From Ruminococcus sp. (GTDB lineage Bacteria; Bacillota; Clostridia; Oscillospirales; Ruminococcaceae), in contig JAGCWY010000041.1 in assembly GCA_017961625.1 (NCBI GenBank), positions 1 to 64,000 on the forward strand: DNA of 64,000 nt, given 5' to 3'. Below, piece after piece: positions 43,318 to 50,901 of the stretch; the stretch's first letter is position 1, and the number at the start of each line of letters is the position of its first letter. The notes under the pieces were generated by a model, which was given only the letters and a program-made list of their open reading frames with translations, made no database searches and was not told where the DNA came from. The translations under genes and the position numbers were made by a program.

Positions 43318-44156
43318 AGAATAAGCGCAGTTTTCTCATCAATGCCGCACTTGTTGCTACACTTATAATTGGTCTTTGCATAATGGCTTATCCGTCATTC
43401 AGCAACTGGTGGAACTCAAACAAGCAGTCGCGGGCCATCGCTATATACGATCAGACAGTAAGCGACATGGACAACAGCGACAAGGAAAGGCAGCTCGAAA
43501 GAGCAAGAAAATACAACAGTGAGCTAGCGAAGCTGAGCTCACCGCTGACAGACTATAAAAGCATAAAGGGCTACGAACAGTCTCTTGATATAACAGGTAC
43601 CGGCATCATGGGATATATCGAGATACCTAAGATAAATACATATCTCCCTATATACCATGGAACAAGTCCAGAGGTACTCAATATAGCCGTTGGGCACATT
43701 GAAGGCACTTCACTGCCAATAGGCGGAAAGGGCTGCCACTCAGTAATATCTGCTCACCGCGGTCTCCCGTCAGCAAAGCTGTTCACGGATATCGACCAGC
43801 TCACTGAAAACGATACCTTCCGCATAACAGTTCTCGATGAGATACTCGATTACGAGGTGGACGAAATAGTTACTATACTCCCCAGTGAAATGGAAAAACT
43901 CACTGCCGTGCCAGATATGGATTGCGTTACCCTTATGACCTGCACTCCCTACGGGATAAACACTCACCGCCTGCTTGTCAGGGCTCACAGGATAGATACA
44001 GAGCTACCTCATGTTGTAAAGGTTCCTGCTGACGCTATTCCTGTCGATGAAATGGCGGTGCTCCCGTTAATAATCATCCCAATCCTTGTATGCCTGATCC
44101 TGTTCTGGATATTCAGTGGCAGACAGGACAGAAACAAAAAATATCCTAAGAGGTGA
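43314..44156 (+). CDS. Class C sortase (second copy)
   Basis: A 280-residue enzyme resembling the minus-strand sortase throughout: N-terminal membrane segment, catalytic His in ISAHRGLPSAKLF, Cys in TLMTCTPYG, Arg in NTHRLLVRAH, and a C-terminal membrane segment (PLIIIPILVCLILFWIF). It probably polymerises or attaches the pilin encoded just downstream. The gene overlaps the signal peptidase stop and ends 4 bases before the pilin start. Confidence 0.92.
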   Translation: MKNKRSFLINAALVATLIIGLCIMAYPSFSNWWNSNKQSRAIAIYDQTVSDMDNSDKERQLERARKYNSELAKLSSPLTDYKSIKGYEQSLDITGTGIMGYIEIPKINTYLPIYHGTSPEVLNIAVGHIEGTSLPIGGKGCHSVISAHRGLPSAKLFTDIDQLTENDTFRITVLDEILDYEVDEIVTILPSEMEKLTAVPDMDCVTLMTCTPYGINTHRLLVRAHRIDTELPHVVKVPADAIPVDEMAVLPLIIIPILVCLILFWIFSGRQDRNKKYPKR

Positions 44157-44160
44157 TATA

Positions 44161-45192
44161 ATGCCGATTTCAAAAAACAAAGCTACACGCTTTACAGTAT
44201 CTTTACTTTCCCTGTTTATATGCCTTTCAATGTGCTTGCCATTCTACGGCAGCTGCGAGAGCTACGCTGAAAGCTCCATAACACTGATATGCCGCAAGGA
44301 CGAAACGATACTGACAGGTATGCAGTGGAAGCTATACAAGATAGGAGAGCGCTCCGGTGACAGTTTCGTTCTAACAGGAGACTTTGCAGGCTATCCAATA
44401 GATATAAGCAGCATAACCGAGGAAAACGTAGAGCAGATGGCTAAGACCATAGAAAGCTTTGCTGTTGCGGACAAAATAGCTCCAATAAGAAGCGGAGAAA
44501 CCAACGAAAACGGAGAGCTGACCTTCGCCGGTTTGAACAATGGATTATATCTTGCCGCCGGTAAAACTCTTCAGGTAGGCAACACATACTATGTTCCCTC
44601 CTCGCTCCTTCTTGAAGCAGACGAAAGCAGCGTTACATTCAGCTATAATGCCTACCCCAAGTTTTTTTATGCTACGCTCGGGAACACTGTAGGCGCCTAC
44701 ACCGTCAGAAAGGTGTGGGTAAACGATTCTCCAGACAGTATCGCACATCCTTCTTATGTAACTGTTGATCTGTTCTGCAACGGAGAGCTCCACGACACAG
44801 TTATCCTTAATGAGGAGAACAACTGGGAACACCGCTGGAAGGATACAGACCCAATCAATAACTGGCACGTTGCCGAACGTGAAATCCCTGCGGAATATAC
44901 TGTGATGATTGACTTTAATAGCACTCAGTACCTTATAAAGAACAGCTACAAGTCTTCAATACCGCCTACTACATCGACCACCACAACTATAACAGACATC
45001 ACAACAACTACCACGACATCGACTGTTATAACCCAGACAACGGTCACAAAACCTCCTACAACAACATCAGCGCTGCCACCCCTTGCTCAAACGGGCCAGC
45101 TCTGGTGGCCTGTCATACCTCTCAGTGCAGGTGGACTTGTGCTCATATCCTTAGGAACACTTATAAAGTCTAAAAAGGACGATAATGAATAA
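44161..45192 (+). CDS. Small Cna-B pilin/anchor protein with LAQTG sorting motif
   Basis: A 343-residue exported protein: signal peptide (1-38, LLSLFICLSMCLPFYG), an N-terminal Cna-B-like domain with GETNENGELTFAGLNNGLYL, a second Cna-B domain (about 185-255; TVRKVWVNDSPDS ... NWHVAEREIPAEY), a Thr-rich stalk (TTSTTTT and TTVTKPP, about 262-305), then LAQTGQ, a membrane helix and KSKKDDNE. LAQTG departs from LPxTG at the Pro. It is likely a minor or basal pilin. ATG at 44161 follows AAGAGGTG. Last gene of the plus operon, followed by a terminator. Confidence 0.88.
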   Translation: MPISKNKATRFTVSLLSLFICLSMCLPFYGSCESYAESSITLICRKDETILTGMQWKLYKIGERSGDSFVLTGDFAGYPIDISSITEENVEQMAKTIESFAVADKIAPIRSGETNENGELTFAGLNNGLYLAAGKTLQVGNTYYVPSSLLLEADESSVTFSYNAYPKFFYATLGNTVGAYTVRKVWVNDSPDSIAHPSYVTVDLFCNGELHDTVILNEENNWEHRWKDTDPINNWHVAEREIPAEYTVMIDFNSTQYLIKNSYKSSIPPTTSTTTTITDITTTTTTSTVITQTTVTKPPTTTSALPPLAQTGQLWWPVIPLSAGGLVLISLGTLIKSKKDDNE

Positions 45193-45211
45193 TTAAAGCG
45201 ACCCCAAATAG

Positions 45212-45258
45212 AAAGGCAGGCATTTTGAAGTGTAAAACTTCTTTATGCCTGCCTTTTA
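45212..45258 (+). terminator. Intrinsic terminator of the plus-strand pilus operon
   Basis: AAAGGCAGGCAT/ATGCCTGCCTTT with an inner stem GAAGT/ACTTC and a short T run. Confidence 0.88.
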
Positions 45259-45296
45259 TAATAGCTCCTTATTTCACATAAAACCAGTCTGACATA

Positions 45297-45944
45297 TTAT
45301 CTATTCACCCTGCAACCTCTGACTGCAACTCTACTCTGTCCACTGAGTGTACAGGTAAAAAGTGTTATATCCCATTCATTGCGGCTACCGCCGAACATTC
45401 CCTCTGCATCTCCACCGTCCAGAACCCTTATTTCGTCCACATGATAGCTGTGGACTGTACCGGAGGTATCGGTAAAAATGATATCGTCACCATTATTCAG
45501 CTTAGAGATAAGTCCAAAATGACTGTTATAATTATGAGCTGCAATGATAAGATCATTACCGGCAGCAGTACCGCTGAAACGACATGGAGAAACGTCAAGG
45601 GCTTCATAGCTCCAACTGTCTATAACCGGCAACTCTAATCCGAAAGCCGGCAGAGAGATATAACCGCAGTAGTCCCTGCCGTTAACACTTATAGAAGGAG
45701 GAAGCTTATCTGTATCACTCTTCTCTTCATAAGGTGCAAACAGATTGTCAGCAGGGTTTGAAGGTACATTCGTTGGCTTTTCATCAGTCGTCTCAGGGAT
45801 AAGCTGTATCAGCTCCGTCATTACTTCCTGGGACTTTGAATATGCATTTCTGTCCTTTATAATATTGTAAGTACACAGTGAGATTGCCGCAAATATCAGC
45901 ATAATACCACTGTATATTAGTATTTTTCGTATACTGTTCCTCAT
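45297..45944 (-). CDS. Class D/E-like sortase
   Basis: A 215-residue membrane enzyme with one N-terminal membrane segment (LIYSGIMLIFAAISLCTY) and no C-terminal one, so not class C. The sortase core has YISLPAFGLELPV, catalytic His in AAHNYNSHFG, Cys in TLFTCTLSG and Arg in QSRVAVRGCRV. The small size and layout fit the class D/E housekeeping-like group that anchors proteins to peptidoglycan, perhaps the finished pili of this locus. Monocistronic with its own promoter at 45982-46010. Ribosome site weak. Confidence 0.85.
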   Translation of the reverse strand: MRNSIRKILIYSGIMLIFAAISLCTYNIIKDRNAYSKSQEVMTELIQLIPETTDEKPTNVPSNPADNLFAPYEEKSDTDKLPPSISVNGRDYCGYISLPAFGLELPVIDSWSYEALDVSPCRFSGTAAGNDLIIAAHNYNSHFGLISKLNNGDDIIFTDTSGTVHSYHVDEIRVLDGGDAEGMFGGSRNEWDITLFTCTLSGQSRVAVRGCRVNR

Positions 45945-45981
45945 ATTTCATTACCAATCCGATAAAATATTTTACAAGCAG

Positions 45982-46010
45982 ATTATAACACTAATACGAT
46001 TAAAAGTCAA
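45982..46010 (-). promoter_or_regulatory. Promoter of the class D/E-like sortase gene
   Basis: Minus strand: TTGACT (46010-46005), 17-base spacer, TATAAT (45987-45982). The -35 is the same variant as at both pilus operons. Confidence 0.8.
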
Positions 46011-46050
46011 TAATAAAATACAAAAGCGCCTGCAATAGCAGACGCTTTTT

Positions 46051-46110
46051 TGGCTCCCCCTGCCCGGCTCGAACGGGCGACAACTCGGTTAACAGCCGAG
46101 TGCTCTACCA
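46051..46110 (-). pseudogene. 3' fragment of a tRNA-Asn(GTT) gene; probable attachment site
   Basis: Read on the minus strand: half of the D arm (TGGTAGAGC), a complete anticodon arm CTCGG-CTGTTAA-CCGAG with anticodon GTT, variable loop, full T arm, the 3' acceptor strand AGGGGGA, discriminator G and encoded CCA (46053-46051). The 5' acceptor strand and the first half of the D arm are absent; unrelated sequence starts at 46111. This is not a functional tRNA. Such 3' duplicates mark one end of elements that integrate at tRNA 3' ends; its orientation puts the element to the right and the old chromosome to the left, matching the change in base composition. Confidence 0.85.
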
Positions 46111-46144
46111 GTGTAAGCGTTTTATACCAATTATTACTCTATAA

Positions 46145-46408
46145 TTTCAGTCGAATAATTGTATTACCTTATGCGGCTGCGGTTTTCCCAACAGCAATCT
46201 GAATTTCGAGCCTACGGTCATGCAGTTCAAGCTGATGTTTCCGAACAACCATACTATCATTACTATCCCCGAAAATCCGATGTTCAATGCTCCCGAAGCG
46301 ACAGAGGTAACTGTGCCAAGATTGGAGCTTGTGAAACTGGCTGGAAAGCAGTATGCAGAGACAGGAAAAATAACGATGATCTGCTTGCAGAAATATGCTC
46401 GCCGATGA
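46145..46408 (+). pseudogene. Gene fragment of unknown family
   Basis: Open frame following a stop at 46142, containing FPNSNLNFEPTVMQFKLMF and ending KITMICLQKYARR. It has less AT-rich composition than its surroundings and no convincing ribosome site at the edge, so it looks like the C-terminal end of a longer gene cut off at the island junction. Family not recognised. Confidence 0.35.
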
Positions 46409-46484
46409 TACCCGAAGATGTGTATGCGACGATATGTAATGAGAAGAAGTGAAGTGAAAAATAGAGGCAAAAAACTTGTCCTGC

Positions 46485-47318
46485 TTAATTAAACAACAAA
46501 TTATCAACATCTGGCAAGTAACCAACTTCAGCACAATGTCGTACTATTCTATTCAATAAAGATGCAGAATCAAACACGGCATCCTCTATGTTTTCTTTCA
46601 TTTTATTTCCATGTACTGCTGAAGAACGTTTATTATACAGTTTTTTTGTTTCATTGAAAATCTCTTTTGCTACCGTATTATCATTATCTGCCAAAAAAAG
46701 TGCAATATATAAGCTGACTCGAAAACTAACTTCTGTACTGATATTAAATAATGATTCTATTCCGGACCAAAGAATGGCTAATTGTACTCTTGGCATAGAG
46801 TGCCAGCGATAGCTTGCAAGTGCATGGACAGCGGTGCTGTATTTTTCATTTTCCATCAAGTTGCTTGCATTAGCATAATATTTTTCAATCCACTTTTCAT
46901 CTTCTTCGGAGAGAGTATAGACTGATTTAAGCAAACCGTGAAATCCGTAATTTGTAACATTAATATATGTTGCTTCATCTAATTCATCTATGTTTCTATC
47001 ACTTTGAAGATTACACATAACTTCACAATTAAAGATTGCACCCAACAGAATACAATCCCATTGTGCATTCCATGAAAACACGGCTAATTCTTGTGCGTCA
47101 GATGCTTCAATTTTTAATGACGATGAAATTGACTCAGAACTGAGAACTATAATAGAAAAATCAATATCGCTTTTTACCAGCTTATAGGCAACTTCAAAAT
47201 TAAAAGAGGACGTAGATGGCAATAAAGTAACACTTGGGTTTAAATGTATTTCTTTATTACAAGCAAGCCCGTTAACATAAAGGAATGTTTCATTTCCTGC
47301 TCCGATAATACTCAACAC
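46485..47318 (-). CDS. HEPN-domain protein, probable defence or toxin RNase
   Basis: A 277-residue soluble protein. The C-terminal part (about residues 175-265) has the helical pattern WSGIESLFNI ... LYIALFLADN ... followed by KLYNKRSSAVHG, which contains the HEPN R-x4-H motif (Arg and His near residues 230-236); HEPN proteins of this kind are typically metal-independent RNases. The N-terminal half is beta-rich and not recognised. It starts with GTG at 47318 (AGGAGG five bases upstream). It is a single gene bounded by 10-bp inverted repeats (46112-46121 and 47386-47395). No obvious antitoxin partner is adjacent. Confidence 0.65.
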   Translation of the reverse strand: MLSIIGAGNETFLYVNGLACNKEIHLNPSVTLLPSTSSFNFEVAYKLVKSDIDFSIIVLSSESISSSLKIEASDAQELAVFSWNAQWDCILLGAIFNCEVMCNLQSDRNIDELDEATYINVTNYGFHGLLKSVYTLSEEDEKWIEKYYANASNLMENEKYSTAVHALASYRWHSMPRVQLAILWSGIESLFNISTEVSFRVSLYIALFLADNDNTVAKEIFNETKKLYNKRSSAVHGNKMKENIEDAVFDSASLLNRIVRHCAEVGYLPDVDNLLFN

Positions 47319-47399
47319 TATCTCCTCCTAAACAGTTATTTATAACTTGAAGTATAGCATAGTTCTGTTAATCTTATTATACTCCAACGCTTACAAAAA

Positions 47400-47624
47400 G
47401 TCAATCAGTGTATTAGCGCAATGCACTGGGGAAAATCCACATTTTGCTGCGCCTTTCACAAGAATTATTACAATCATTCCGATATGCTGGACTCCGGCAG
47501 TATTATCGGATATAATGAATTCACGATAAATCTTATGGAGGTACATGGATATGTTGAAAACACCCGAATTGGCAATGCCGAGAACAAACAAGGTCACTAC
47601 CGTAAGGAGCGTTTAATTTCATAA
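47400..47624 (+). pseudogene. Gene fragment of unknown family
   Basis: Open frame containing CISAMHWGKSTFCCAF and LDSGSIIGYNEFTINLMEV and ending at 47624. It lacks a start signal and looks like a 3' piece of a mobile-element gene. Nothing recognisable. Confidence 0.25.
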
Positions 47625-47730
47625 GCCATTAATTAACGATAAACTTGGGTGAATAATCAACATTTTCAGTTCAATTGATTTCGATTTAGGAAGTAAAAAC
47701 TCAAAAAGCGCAAAATAAAAACCAAAACTA

Positions 47731-47759
47731 TTGACATTTGGTTCTTACAGTGATATAAT
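47731..47759 (+). promoter_or_regulatory. Sigma-A promoter of the Fic gene
   Basis: TTGACA (47731-47736), 17-base spacer, TATAAT (47754-47759); both perfect. Confidence 0.9.
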
Positions 47760-47784
47760 AGCTTATAGAAGGGAGATAGTAATC

Positions 47785-48870
47785 ATGAATGATACTTACA
47801 CGCCGCATAATTTACCTCTTCAAACGGGAATTATAGATCAATTATCATTTATAAACGAATTAATTGATGCAACATCAAAATTTGAAGTATACAAAGAAAA
47901 AATAAGAGACAGTAAAGTAGATAGTTCGTGGCTTATGCCAACAATGCAGCAAAAAGAAGCCCTTGCTTCATCTATGTTGGAAGGAACACAAGCAACATTG
48001 GACGGAGTATTAATAAACCAGTTTGCGCCAAATGACAATAACAAAGATTTAAATGAAGTAAGTAATTATTATGATGCTACGATTAAAGGATATAAAGCCT
48101 TAAAATATAATGGTTTCGATAACGATTTCTTTTTTGAATTGCACAAAACGCTTATGAAGGGGAATGTGCGTAAGCCCAAACAAGTTGGAGAATATCGTGC
48201 TGTCCAGAATTATATAGGAAAAAATGATGCCTCACATGCAATTACGTTTATACCACCGTCACCCGAAATAGTTCCTGACTTAATGGACAATCTTATCAAT
48301 TATCTTAACAATCCGCAAGATGAACTTCGACCTTTAGTTCGTACCGCTATTATCCATGCTCAATTCGAAACTATTCATCCATTTATGGATGGTAATGGTA
48401 GAGTTGGAAGAATGCTTATACCAATGTATCTGTTCTCACAAAAGCAAATAGATTTACCATGTTTTTTTATTAGCGAAGCATTAGAAAAAGATAAATTCAA
48501 GTATTATAATCTTCTTAACAATATTCGATATAAAGGTGAATGGAATGAGTGGATAAAATTCTTTTTATTAACAGTATGCAAGCAGTGTGATAAATACATC
48601 CATATAGTAACTGAAATAAACGAATTATACGAAAAACATATAAAAATAGCTTGTGAACTTGCAAGATCATCAAATATAGTTGAGGTTTTAAATACACTAT
48701 ATAAGTATCCTATTGTTACAACGAAACAAGTAGCTGATATTACTGGATTGCCGTCTACAAGTGTAAATAGATATATGACATTGCTATCAGAGAATCATAT
48801 TCTTTATACTAACAACAAGCAGCGGCATCGTACATTCTTTTATTTTGATTTATTGGATATACTTAGGTAA
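47785..48870 (+). CDS. Fic-family AMP-transferase with built-in inhibitory motif
   Basis: A 361-residue class II Fic protein. N-terminal Fic_N domain with the inhibitory helix motif SSMLEG (residues 62-67, Glu66 blocks the gamma-phosphate site), core Fic motif HPFMDGNGRVGR (198-209, catalytic His198), and a C-terminal winged helix (about 295-361, TTKQVADITGLPSTSVNRYM). Fic proteins transfer AMP from ATP onto hydroxyl groups of target proteins; the HTH suggests control of its own gene or DNA-linked targets. ATG at 47785 follows AGGGAGAT. Monocistronic with a perfect promoter. Confidence 0.93.
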   Translation: MNDTYTPHNLPLQTGIIDQLSFINELIDATSKFEVYKEKIRDSKVDSSWLMPTMQQKEALASSMLEGTQATLDGVLINQFAPNDNNKDLNEVSNYYDATIKGYKALKYNGFDNDFFFELHKTLMKGNVRKPKQVGEYRAVQNYIGKNDASHAITFIPPSPEIVPDLMDNLINYLNNPQDELRPLVRTAIIHAQFETIHPFMDGNGRVGRMLIPMYLFSQKQIDLPCFFISEALEKDKFKYYNLLNNIRYKGEWNEWIKFFLLTVCKQCDKYIHIVTEINELYEKHIKIACELARSSNIVEVLNTLYKYPIVTTKQVADITGLPSTSVNRYMTLLSENHILYTNNKQRHRTFFYFDLLDILR

Positions 48871-48928
48871 TTTAAAGAGTATTGATAATAACAATAGTAT
48901 TACTGATGCGAATAAAAGATGATTACAT

Positions 48929-48958
48929 GAAAAAAGATGCCTGTGTGAGAGGCATCTC
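48929..48958 (-). terminator. Hairpin with T run on the minus strand
   Basis: GATGCC/GGCATC stem; on the minus strand it is followed by TTTTTTC. No minus-strand gene ends here, so it may be read in reverse for the Fic gene (weak) or be a remnant. Confidence 0.4.
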
Positions 48959-49119
48959 TTAAGTCGGCAAAAGCATCTAATTCAAATTATGGTACTTTAG
49001 CCAATGTAGCAATTACTATTATATCATAGTTCCTCACAAGATGCAATAGTTTTTTGTCGACAGAAAGTAAAAATTAAGCGTGTGATCTCTTTAAATAATT
49101 TTTAAGGAGCGTGGTCTTA

Positions 49120-49284
49120 ATGGCTACAAAAACAAAAACTGGGCAGAAAGCCTCTGTTTCGGGTCAGTACAAACCCGTCGGAAGCAAGACGGAGGTTACG
49201 CTTGTTAAGGGCAAAACTGTTCCGCCGACACCAAAGGGTGCGACTACATTCGTACTCATTGATAAGACTAAGCATGGAAAGTGA
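49120..49284 (+). CDS. YjzC-like small protein
   Basis: A 54-residue protein beginning MATKTKTGQKASVSGQYK, with EVTLVKGKTVPPTPKGATTF in the middle and DKTKHGK at the end; this is the YjzC-like family pattern (TGQKxPxSGxY ... PPTP). ATG follows TAAGGAG. It lies 8 bases before the DUF1883-TIR gene, so the two are one unit. Function unknown; in this setting a regulator or activator of the TIR protein is possible. Confidence 0.75.
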   Translation: MATKTKTGQKASVSGQYKPVGSKTEVTLVKGKTVPPTPKGATTFVLIDKTKHGK

Positions 49285-49292
49285 GGACATGA

Positions 49293-50078
49293 ATGAAGTT
49301 TATTCACACGGATTTAGGAAATCTTGACAAAGGCAGAATTGTCGAGATAGTGTTGAAGGGTAATGCTGCAAATGTACAGTTGCTCGACAGCACAAATTTT
49401 AACAATTACAAGAATGGTAGACGATATCAATATACCGGGGGAATTGCAAAGCAATCGCCTGTTCGCCTTGCTGTTCCGCATTCTGGTCATTGGCACGTTG
49501 CAATTGATATGAACGGATTAAGAGGAACGGTGAATGCAGCTGTCAGAGTGCTTCCATCAGCATTGCCTACTATTAAACAGCAACCGCCGCTTGCGTCTAT
49601 GCCTTCCTTGGTACATAACAGAGGCTTTGGCATTGATGTTGACATTGATAATGATCCTGAGTATGATGTCTTTATCTCTCACGCTTCAGAAGATAAGGAC
49701 GAGGTCGTTCGTCCTCTTGCAAAAGCTCTTGTTGAGAAAGGCATTAAGGTTTGGTACGATGAATTCGAGATGAAGATAGGTGACAGCCTTCGTCGCAAGA
49801 TTGATAAAGGTCTTGCAAATAGTCGTTTCGGTATTGTAGTTATTTCCAAAGAGTTTATTAAGAAAGGCTGGACTAATTATGAACTTGACGGTATTATTAC
49901 TAAAGCCGTATCAGGTGAACAAATCATACTTCCAATCTGGCACAATATTACCAAGAAGGAAGTAATAGATTTTAGTCCTTCATTAGCAGATAAACTTGCT
50001 AGAAGTACTGCGCTCAACACCGTTGATGAAATTGCAACTGAAATCGCTGAGCTCATTTCTCAAACCAGAAGTGATTAA
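49293..50078 (+). CDS. DUF1883-TIR domain protein
   Basis: A 261-residue soluble protein. Residues 1-90 are DUF1883 (KFIHTDLGNLDKGRIVEI, then YTGGIAKQSPVRLAVPHSGHWHVAIDM), and residues about 122-255 are a TIR domain (YDVFISHASEDKDEVV, IKVWYDEFEMKIGDSLRRKID, FGIVVISKEFIKKGWTNYEL, ILPIWH). Acidic residues around WYDEFEMK are candidates for the NAD-cleaving glutamate; I cannot tell which. Bacterial TIR proteins deplete NAD or make signal nucleotides in anti-phage defence. It is preceded by the YjzC-like gene in the same unit. Confidence 0.92.
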   Translation: MKFIHTDLGNLDKGRIVEIVLKGNAANVQLLDSTNFNNYKNGRRYQYTGGIAKQSPVRLAVPHSGHWHVAIDMNGLRGTVNAAVRVLPSALPTIKQQPPLASMPSLVHNRGFGIDVDIDNDPEYDVFISHASEDKDEVVRPLAKALVEKGIKVWYDEFEMKIGDSLRRKIDKGLANSRFGIVVISKEFIKKGWTNYELDGIITKAVSGEQIILPIWHNITKKEVIDFSPSLADKLARSTALNTVDEIATEIAELISQTRSD

Positions 50079-50219
50079 ACAGTATATCTGGAATTTTAAA
50101 TGTTATCAGGTTTTTCAGAGCAAGTAACATCCAATGCGTTAAAAATAAGTTGATTTTATATGCAAAGATTATGTATGTTAAGTGACTTTAGAAAATGATA
50201 ATGATAGCGTGTAAAAATG

Positions 50220-50250
50220 AACGGCTGTATCGGTTAGGTACAGCCGTTTA
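50220..50250 (+). terminator. Weak terminator after the TIR gene
   Basis: AACGGCTGTA/TACAGCCGTT stem followed by TATAT rather than a clean T run, 140 bases after the stop. Confidence 0.5.
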
Positions 50251-50312
50251 TATGTTGATTGAGTTTTGGGGGACGCAATATAATTAGTCTATCAATGGTG
50301 AAATAACTGTAT

Positions 50313-50900
50313 CTATACCGTTCTAACCTCATAGAACACGAGTTTTTTTTCACCTATAGGCCGTTTGTTCAAATCCGACTTCATTGAATAACTCCACTCC
50401 AAAAGAACAGAACGACCACTACAAATTTCGTCTCTGAATGTTCGTTTTATTACAAAACCGAACTTTAATAGTTCATTTAACTCGGTTTCGGAGAGAAATT
50501 CTTTATCTCCTACATATGAGGTATCATTATCTGTTATTATTATGGTAACATTTTTTTTATTGTAGGTTACCAAATTCCAAAGATCCTCCGCAACAGCCTC
50601 TATAACTATACGGTTATTTGAAATATCTATAACTCCGCTTTTTAATGCGATAAAAAAAGGATAGTAGATTATAAGATCATTGGCACCAAGTTTATTGAGA
50701 AGCATTTTTGCAAAACTATCTGCTTCGCTTGCAGAAACACCTATTTTACGGGGTAGATTTAAATCGTCCCCGCGTACAACAGCACTTCTTATTGTCCATA
50801 AGATACTGTCATCCAAAACGGTATCTTTTTTATACTGCTTCCATGGTACTGTTGGAAGCCTTAGATCATTAAGCGCATAAAAGCCTTCAAGTTTATTCAT
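50313..50900 (-). CDS. Protein of unknown function, third gene of the dGTPase operon
   Basis: A 195-residue soluble protein beginning MNKLEGFYALNDLRLPTVPW, with conserved-looking blocks LLWTIRSAV (here ILWTIRSAV), IIYYPFFIALKSGVI and AEDLWNLVTYNKKNV. The GFYxLxxLxLPTVPW opening followed by an IxYYPFFIAxKSG block recalls part of an ATP-grasp-like fold, but I cannot name a family. No signal peptide or membrane helix. It starts one base after the dGTPase stop, with AGGATA as ribosome site, so its product is made with the dGTPase and ART-like protein; a substrate-binding or regulatory subunit is plausible. Confidence 0.7.
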   Translation of the reverse strand: MNKLEGFYALNDLRLPTVPWKQYKKDTVLDDSILWTIRSAVVRGDDLNLPRKIGVSASEADSFAKMLLNKLGANDLIIYYPFFIALKSGVIDISNNRIVIEAVAEDLWNLVTYNKKNVTIIITDNDTSYVGDKEFLSETELNELLKFGFVIKRTFRDEICSGRSVLLEWSYSMKSDLNKRPIGEKKLVFYEVRTV

Positions 50901-50901
50901 T

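Noticed and set aside
46051..46110. A functional tRNA-Asn gene
   Set aside because: The 5' acceptor strand and half the D arm are absent.
47785..48870. Fic-antitoxin (FicTA) pair
   Set aside because: The inhibitory SSMLEG helix is inside the same protein (class II), and no small antitoxin gene is adjacent.
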